Below, piece by piece: positions 57,440-64,000 of a stretch of DNA of 64,000 nt (positions are counted from its first letter, which is position 1; each line of letters opens with the position of its first letter). The notes below the pieces were generated by a model. It was not told the origin of the DNA, did not search any database, and saw only the letters and a list, made by a program, of their open reading frames with translations. Both the position numbers and the translations under genes were made by a program. This stretch comes from Oidiodendron maius Zn (taxonomy: Eukaryota > Ascomycota > Leotiomycetes > Myxotrichaceae): positions 1,302,001-1,366,000 of the forward strand of contig KN832870.1 in the NCBI GenBank assembly GCA_000827325.1, given 5' to 3'.

Positions 57440-59790
57440 TTAGATCGTTCGCTGATCGTAGCATATCCTTTTATGTCTCTCTTGCATAATTTGTGGACCT
57501 GTTGATAGAAGCCCAACGCCACTGTGGATGAACTGCTGAGAGTCATCTCTTGGAATGAAGTCACGCACCTTTCTGCATATTAGACAAGACTGTCTAGGTA
57601 TAATGAAATAATTTGGTCGCTTAACAAAAAAGATAGCGTTCTTCTTGTCTTTTCCAGGCTCATCGGAGGTGTGGCATTTTACCGGTATACACTGACCATC
57701 AAATCGAGAATGAATATCATCGACCCACCGGTATCTAAAAGCGTGACTATCGTTACGCCCGAGATGATACTTCTGAGCCTGCATCAGTCTGCCAAGAACT
57801 TGCTGTATTGAACTCCGGTCTATGGCTTCCGCCAAATTTGTTGGCAATTTCAGCTGTTGGAATTTTCAAGGACAGGGAGCATATTGTCGAGCCCAGAAAC
57901 CCTGACGTTATAAAACAGAATCTGTTTTTGTCCTTTCCACCAATTGAGGACTGGGGGAGGCATGGTTGATGGATCAAGCCAGTTTTGAATCTCTGGCAGC
58001 GTTACTGCCAGGATAGCGTCTGGCAGCAATTTGATAAGCGTCAGGTTGCTATGCGGGTTCTTATTGAAGAATTGTTCCCAATTTCCATGCTGAGCAAGAT
58101 GACCGCTTGTTGTTGACGTGGGGTCGGGATTATCCTGAAAGTCTGCCGGAATATCCAAGGAAACCTTGCCAAAATGACCTAAGGTCATATGTTCATGTCT
58201 TTTGTGACTTGAAAGTCCAAATTTGTTCCATAGCTTGTGCAGATAGTAGTTTGGGATGTGCTCAACTCGAGCCATAGATGCTGCCGCAGCAATAGATCTC
58301 TCTTGTCGTTCTACAAAAAGGTCGCCTATTGTATCATAAAATAACGTCTGAGGATGATGAGTGAAAACAACGGCCCTTCGGAACTTAAAGTTCGCCGTCA
58401 GGTCTAGAGTTGATGAGTCCTTTAGTGCCAATAGGTTAACTCGCTGTAGAGGAGGCCGATTTGGGTTATGGTATAGTAATGCTTGACGGAGACGAATGTT
58501 TTAGGGGTTGGTACTGTGCCAAAGGCTATCTGTACAGCGAACCTAGTCTCTAAAGCCCTAACGAGAATATTGCAAATAGATACGCACTGTAGTTGAAGGG
58601 GCGCTCTCAAGCATCTGGGCCAGGTGATCTTTAAAGGTGGCAACTCGATAGTTGATAGTGGGCAAATAGTAGTGCATGAAGGGTCTGTCTTCCCAAGGTC
58701 CATTAAAGGCTGGATCACGCCTACGCTCTAATATAATAGTTAGGCATCCCTTAGGGGTGACAGCTGTAGTTTCGATTACTGTCGCGAACCATTTGTAGGG
58801 AGGGTGCTTGTTTTCTAACTCTAAGTCAAAAACGTTGTATTCATCCTTGTTACCGGGATCTAAAGCTTTGTCTTCCTTGTCTGGTTTAATAGTGTCTACC
58901 TTCTCTTGCTCCTTGTATGGGTTACTCTCCTCTATATTGTCCTTGGTAGCGTTATCTGTATGTATGTTGTCCTCTCCTTCCTTATTGATGTCTGCAAAAT
59001 CCATAAGGGTAGCTTACAGGCAGGCGCTGACCTCTGGACGGATAACTTCTTGGGCCATAAAATAGACAAAGGCGAAGAATATGCGTACAGATAGCTGGAA
59101 AATTGGTGTAGAAGGATTATCGTCTAGATAGGCTGCAATTAGACTTTCTATAAGTCGCATTTGAAAGGTTTGGAGAGAAATTTCCTCAAGGGTCATCTTC
59201 TGGTATTCTTCCTCAAATAAGTTGCTGTAAATGTAGGGGATAAGGTAGCCTTCTTGATAAGGAAGAGGTTTCTGCATCTTGGAGGGGAATATTAGGACAG
59301 TCTAGCCCATCTACCAAATTGCCCATAGTGAAGGTTTCTGCGTTTAGAGAATCACGAATCCAATTCTTAGCCGGGCCGTGGACCTTCTCAGTATCTACCA
59401 GAAAGCTAAAATGATTTACCATGCCTTCCTGTGCATTCCAGAAACTTGATTCGTAGATAAAATGGATAATGATCCCAGCATATTCATTCCAATAAGGGTA
59501 GTGGAGTCAATTTGATTTCTGGATTGCACATAATAGCTTGTTGGGCTCTGCGGCCATACACTACTTCAACTTTGGCCTCCGATGATTCTGAGATTCGGCT
59601 CGTTAACTCCTCATGGATTTGTAAGACTTTATGTGGATAATCCTTAAGACCCTCTAAACACTGAGATCTACGATGAAGCTGATCGTAAATTAAGGTGTTA
59701 CCTTTATCGAACGCTGTATTCATAACCATAGAGATACAGCCATTAGGCGGGTCTTCTGTCTCTCCATTCTCTTGAAAATTGGTCGTAAAT
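57440..59790 (-). pseudogene. Large unrecognised fungal gene, broken by many frameshifts and stops
   Basis: A long protein can be followed along the minus strand only by changing frame. In order the segments include VEVVYGRRAQQAIM, YWNEYAGIIIHFIYESSFWNAQEGMVNHFSFLVD, MQKPLPYQEGYLIPYIYSNLFEEEYQ, VIRPEVSACL then a stop, an acidic linker, KWFATVIETTAVTPKGCLTIILERRRDP, and AVVFTHHPQTLFYDTIGDLFVERQERSIAAAASMARVEHIPNYYLHKLWNKFGLSSHKRHEHMTLGHFGKV, which stops at 57850. A last frame, 57847-57440, may be a continuation or a separate remnant. The joints lack usable intron signals: for example, the candidate intron at 59015-59040 would be only 26 bases. The family is not recognised. One gene or two adjacent decayed genes are both possible. 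Confidence 0.6.
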
Positions 59791-59886
59791 GAGGGCTATT
59801 GTTTAACGAGAAATTCTGGTGGTTGTGGCTGGTTGTGGCTGGTACCCAGATTCAATCCAGCTTTAAATATACTCCTTTGCACATTC

Positions 59887-59995
59887 TTTGAACACACTCT
59901 CTCTTTGAACACACTCTCTCTTTGAACACACTCTCTCTCTGAACACAAACTCTCTCTGAACACACTCTCTCTTTGAACACACTCTCTCTTTGAAC
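59887..59995. repeat. 17-base tandem repeat (TTTGAACACACTCTCTC)
   Basis: About six copies of a unit of 16 to 18 bases, TTTGAACACACTCTCTC, with small variations (CTGAACACAAACTCTCT in the middle). Its neighbours on both sides are unrelated sequence. Confidence 0.9.
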
Positions 59996-60228
59996 TAGCA
60001 TAAAGGGATACGCACTAAGGGGATGCATGATTGGTCAGAATTGGAAGGTTAAAGAAACACTCTCCTTGCAAGGGCTTTGTCCCTTAATTGTGTGTGGTAT
60101 CCATAGTTTATCCAACTTGAACTAACCAAGAATCAAGACCAATTAAAATTAGCTTTGTTTTCCCTGTTTCCTGACGGCAATGTTTGCTCTTCCCAATCCT
60201 ATGTCTCACATAACCAGCGCTGCCCTTG

Positions 60229-60300
60229 CTCAGGCTCGACTCAGAATCGGCTCAGGTTCGGCTCAGGCTCGGCTCAGGCCCAGCTCAGTCAGCTCAGGTC
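60229..60300. repeat. GGCTCAG-rich short tandem repeat
   Basis: Five to seven imperfect copies of an 11-base unit of the form CTCAGGCTCGG. The GC-rich sequence stands out in an AT-rich surrounding. Confidence 0.8.
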
Positions 60301-60525
60301 TACTACTCTATTTACAAGACACGGCGCAGTCAAGTCCCATCTCACCAGAAATCATCAACTTTTAACAAGGGGCCCGAAAAGACCCCTCCTGCTCTGGTCA
60401 GGGATCCCAAATATGTTACTGATAGACGCGGAGATAGCGATTCAAGAGGTTGTTTTCATACCCTGTAAATTTCACCTACCAGCTGTATTCTAAAAATGGC
60501 GTCTCCGCTCGCTTTCGCATCTTTC

Positions 60526-60931
60526 CTCTCCCATTTCCTCTCCCATCCCATCTTCTCTCTCATCTCTCTCTCATCTTCTCTCTCATCTTCTCTCTCATCT
60601 TCTCTCTCATCNNNNNNNNNNNNNNNNNNNNNNNNNNNNNNNNNNNNNNNNNNNNNNNNNNNNNNNNNNNNNNNNNNNNNNNNNNNNNNNNNNNNNNNNN
60701 NNNNNNNNNNNNNNNNNNNNNNNNNNNNNNNNNNNNNNNNNNNNNNNNNNNNNNCCTCTCCCATTTCCTCTCCATCCCATCTTCTCTCTCATCTTCTCTC
60801 TCATCTTCTCTCTCATCTTCTCTCTCATCTTCTCTCTCATCTTCTCTCTCATCTTCTCTCTCATCTTCTCTCTCATCTTCTCTCTCATCTTCTCTCTCAT
60901 CTTCTCTCTCATCTTCTCTCTCATCTTCTCT
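60526..60931. repeat. 12-base minisatellite (TCTTCTCTCTCA) interrupted by an assembly gap
   Basis: The unit TCTTCTCTCTCA repeats from 60551 to the gap and for about 13 copies from 60780 to 60931. The same lead sequence CCTCTCCCATTTCCTCTC(CC)ATCCCATC lies before both arrays, at about 60526 and again at 60755 just after the gap. This indicates a larger duplicated block of leader plus array. Confidence 0.92.
60612..60754. other. Assembly gap (143 N)
   Basis: A run of N inside the minisatellite. The true length is unknown because the tandem array was not resolved. Confidence 0.99.
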
Positions 60932-60959
60932 CCCATCCCAGCTCTCCAAGCTCTCTCTC

Positions 60960-62462
60960 ATCTATCTAGCAAAGCCATTTTCTTCTTTGTTTTTACTCCA
61001 AAAATTTATATCAGCATATACACGACTCTATACACCATAATCACCGCAGATAAGCAGATAGAGGCAGTCCTAAGGGATAGTCTCTATACAGATAAGTCTA
61101 GGATCAATACCGACCCTGTTTATAGAGGACTTGAAAAAGTTAGTAGAAAGTGATACAACAAAATATGGGATTTTTGGATAGCATATGTTGATAATATTAC
61201 AGAATTAAGTCTAGAGGCTAGACTACACTAAGGTGTTAGCAATATGTTTACTAACGGAGGGAAAAGTGTATTTAAAACGAGCTTAGGTAGACGATCCCTC
61301 TATCAATTAAAGAAAAGGCATCTATATTCTTAACAATAGAGAACTATATTGATATAGAGGAATAATTTTGGCTATATAACTACTATAATTATATCTATAA
61401 AGAGTGCTATATATATTTAAGTACCCTATTAAAGATTTATTATTATACTACTATAAGGTTATAAGAAATATATAAGGTGAAGTATAAGGTCAGATACTAA
61501 ATCTAAGGGGAAGAATAAGGTCTTGGTGCTAATTATCCTTAATAGGACCTTATTTGTATAGTTATATAGAAAGACAAAGAACTAGAGATTAAGATAGGTT
61601 TTAAGAGAGATTTTACTAAAGGGATACTAAACACTCTAAAGAAGTAATTTAAGAGAATCCTATTATTCTAGAGCTTAGTTAGGTACTAATAGCTTACAAA
61701 TAGGCCAAAACATCTACTGTACAAGAGGGTAAAGCCTGTACCTCCTTTTTTTATAAATGGCCTCTTGTTTTTACTTGCTATTGTTATTTTAGCCAGCAGG
61801 TTTAAATACTATAGCACCATTAGGGATATCCTTACTACTTGACGATTACTCAAGAAGCGAGTACGAAAAAGGAAGGTTGAATACCTCGTTGAGTGGAAGA
61901 GTCGTCCGGAAAACGATAATTCCTGGGAGAAAGAAGCTACTATAAGCCGTAAACCAACCATGGAGTTTGAAGCGAACTGAAGAATGGAACTTTTGCATTG
62001 TATTATGGTCAGTCGCAAGCGTGTGGAAGAGATGTTCCACATTAATTTTCTTTTATAATAGATCTTCTACTTGTGATATGACTAGACGCGCATTAGAAAC
62101 TTGAGGCATTGTGTTCCTTTATGGATCAGATTCCCGTGTATTTGACCATGACCCCTCGACGATTTCTAAAGGATAAATTCACTATCTTATTGCCAGTTAT
62201 TATAGTAAAGTTCGAAATCGGCTTCAGTTCTAATCACGCAATGATTTTATTTTGTTCAAGGCAGAAGCTGATTTCGGTGATGGCGGTGCCACGTGTCAGC
62301 GCCACGATATTGCTCTAGAACCGCGCGCGGTTTGACAATTGACCTCTCTCAAAAGGATCTCTACTCTGTTGTGCAACTTGTTGCTGGGACTATAATCACT
62401 CACTTTGTGACAAAGGATCAGAGTTCTTCTCCCGTGGCTAAACATAGGATTACCTAGCCACC
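60960..62462. mobile_element. Very AT-rich retroelement relic, probably RIP-degraded
   Basis: Sequence from about 61050 to 61800 is extremely rich in A and T, with TA and TTA strings and stop codons in all frames. It ends in a chromodomain-coding remnant (61819-61980). This is the pattern left by repeat-induced point mutation on a chromovirus-type Ty3/Gypsy element. The limits are approximate and no long terminal repeat pair was found. Confidence 0.5.
61819..61980 (+). pseudogene. Chromodomain remnant of a retroelement integrase
   Basis: The frame reads IRDILTT, a TGA stop, then RLLKKRVRKRKVEYLVEWKSRPENDNSWEKEATISRK and FEAN before the next stop. The core VEYLVEWK with the spaced NSWE matches the aromatic-cage region of chromodomains found at the C-terminus of chromovirus integrases. 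No upstream integrase or reverse transcriptase could be read. A CGA-to-TGA or similar transition would explain the internal stop. Confidence 0.65.
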
Positions 62463-62513
62463 TTGCTTACTGTGGCCAGCTCTTTTGACCCGATCTGGTC
62501 ACAACTTCTAGTC

Positions 62514-64000
62514 ATGGCAAACCCTCAGTCACCACTCGCAGCTCTTGCAGACAGTCAGGAACTTCTAACATTGGTGATAAATTCTCAAGGAGACTCTGGG
62601 AACCAACCTAGTAGACCAGAAAATCCTTCTGGAGCAACAGAAATGTCCACGGCCAATAGCATATCTGAAGAGGCTGGTGCTTCGTCGCTACCGATAATAC
62701 TCCCCGAACCTACTGGTGTGCATATCCTTCCTCATAGATTTCAAGTCTACAGCTCTCTGATGTTCTTTTTGGTATACAGAATTGGGCCCTACAAATAGGG
62801 AAAGTTCAACATCCAAGGTTGAAGATACAACGATTAAAGAAGTCAGCTACCTGGACGGAAACATGTTTTGGGTTAATTCAGAGATCCTTCCAAAGACATG
62901 GGATTCGCTAAATGTTTCGTCATTTCTCTGGGCCCCGCAGGATTGTCGTCTCTGCCTTGCTTTTCTCGAGTCTTGGAAACGTCATGACATTCCTCGCTCC
63001 GGCGGTTGCGAAAGTTACACGAGAAATTTCAAATCATTGAGTAGAGAAGATGCAAAAGATCGATTAATTGACCTTCGGGATTTCATAGAAGCTGCAACCA
63101 ATATTGAACATGGTGGTCACGGTCTCTTCATCATTCGAGATGCTGATCTCGAGGGAAACAACAGAAATTATAGTTCGAACGGTCGCATAGTAGAATACGA
63201 TGACCGCGGGATAGGTTTCTATGGCCGAGATTACCTGGAAAAATCAACCATTATGAAGGTGCAAAGTGTTAATTGGGATCTGTGTTACGGAGAGGACAAC
63301 CCGTATTTACGCAGTCTATCGCCGGCCCCTTGGCGCAGGATATGGTAAGCTAGCAAAATCTAATACGAGGGAATATTGCATACTGTACTAATCTAAAGCA
63401 GTCTCCTTCAGGGTTTAAATACCATCAAACCACCGGTTCGTGATGGAAAGACTGTCCTGTTACCTTTCCTGGCAGATGAAGACAAGACCATATTATGGCA
63501 TTTGAAAGGTGGACAATTTTTCAAACCACTTCTCCTAGATTACAAGTACAGGCACGAACCGTTCTTTGGGTGGTCGTTTTCTCGCTGGAGTACGGTTTTA
63601 CAGTTTTTCTGGTATAGAAAAGTAGGCCCTCCGGCTGAGCAAATCATGGACGCCATGGCCAAAATAAATGCAGAGAAGATAGGGGATGAGGTTGAAACCA
63701 TCCAGTGGTATATTGGGAGTCTTTATGGACAGCAACAAGCCCAAAAGATAGTCTACACAGTAAGTATTTATGCTTACCTTGATTGTATTCTTTTCAATAA
63801 ATGATTATGTACACTAGGTTCAAGCAATTCAGAATGATTCAGAAGAAAAGAAGGAATTACAATATGACGGAGAGCACTGGACAGTACTCGTTCTGGCGCC
63901 AGAAGGCTTCTATGACGGCGAGCCGACCTCCCATGAACCGCTTTTTTATAGCCCGTTGTATCGTCTACCAACTGTCATGCTACAGCGGGCGGCGGAGGCT
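62514..64000 (+). CDS. Unrecognised multi-exon gene, 3' truncated by the window edge
   Basis: No family is recognised. Exons proposed are 62514-62715, 62780-63344, 63402-63759 and 63818 onward, open to the edge (at least 436 residues). Introns are 64, 57 and 58 bases. Donors are GTGTGC (weak), GTAAGC and GTAAGT. The acceptor at 63401 is a tandem AAG/CAG site, so a one-residue variant is possible. The N-terminus is Ser/Glu/Pro-rich. The body has CRLCLAFLESWKRHDIPRSGGCESY, DLRDFIEAATNIEHGGHGLFIIRDADLEG, LPFLADEDKTILWHLKGGQFFKPLLLD and EHWTVLVLAPEGFYDGEP. There is no signal peptide or membrane span. It lies just beyond the transposon relic, so a fast-evolving accessory gene is likely. Confidence 0.6.

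Noticed and set aside
59887-60931. CRISPR-like appearance of the tandem arrays
   Set aside because: Units are contiguous, without unique spacers, and the genome is eukaryotic.
60450-61040. Overlapping frames encoding Ser/Leu or Glu/Arg/Met repeats across the minisatellite
   Set aside because: A 12-base repeat without stops is open in several frames on both strands; the frames also run through the N gap.
1-64000. tRNA, 5S and other small RNA genes
   Set aside because: Intergenic regions were scanned for GTTCRAATC-type T-arms with matching A-box sequences and none formed a convincing gene; a covariance-model search would be decisive.

Overview
The window is nuclear DNA of a filamentous ascomycete (Pezizomycotina). 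The evidence is short spliceosomal introns (mostly 47-90 bases, GTRNGY donors, CTRAY-like branch points), a Zn2Cys6 regulator, a filamentous-fungal peroxin-26, a PDR-type ABC pump and a secreted polygalacturonase. The polygalacturonase, a secreted hydrolase and GPI-type surface proteins fit a plant-associated fungus. A genus cannot be named from this sequence. Coordinates of spliced genes are genomic spans, and exon limits are given in the evidence. Exon phases were checked by hand and sum to whole codons in every spliced gene.

Layout. 0-2.2 kb: an AT-rich stretch with a broken AIG2/gamma-glutamylcyclotransferase-like gene and a repeated TTAGTGCACTAAA motif. 2.2-20 kb: conserved cell-biology genes, namely a PDR transporter, the Itc1 subunit of an ISWI remodeller, a possible 89-residue protein, an ER-Golgi L-type lectin, the tail-anchored peroxin Pex26, and the Snf5/Sfh1 remodeller subunit, divergent from pex26. 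20-29 kb: a small secreted protein, a Zn2Cys6 factor divergent from a TRI12-like MFS exporter, and a decayed SRPK-like protein kinase. 29-37 kb: an oleate (delta-12) type desaturase divergent from a D-amino-acid oxidase, then a Ser/Thr-rich GPI-type protein with a run of STQ motifs. 37-50.3 kb: cohesin regulator Pds5, mitochondrial ribosomal protein mL46, a RING+PHD protein, ribosomal protein eL43 and a saccharopine-dehydrogenase-like oxidoreductase. 51-57 kb: secreted alpha/beta hydrolase, endo-polygalacturonase with an N-terminal Cys-rich module, and a cupredoxin-like GPI protein. 57.4-62.4 kb: a repeat-rich, AT-rich island with a frameshifted pseudogene, three tandem arrays, a 143-base run of N and a chromodomain relic of a retroelement. 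62.5-64 kb: an unrecognised multi-exon gene running off the right edge.

There is no evidence of a single multi-gene system such as a polyketide or peptide synthase cluster. Most genes are independent housekeeping or secreted functions. The most plausible functional pairings are the Zn2Cys6 factor with the MFS exporter (divergent, about 2 kb apart) and the hydrolase with the polygalacturonase (tail to tail, 132 bases apart). The clearest unusual signals are three decayed genes whose intact relatives can still be read across frameshifts, the STQ-repeat surface protein, the fragmented 5' end of itc1 and the repeat island near the right end.
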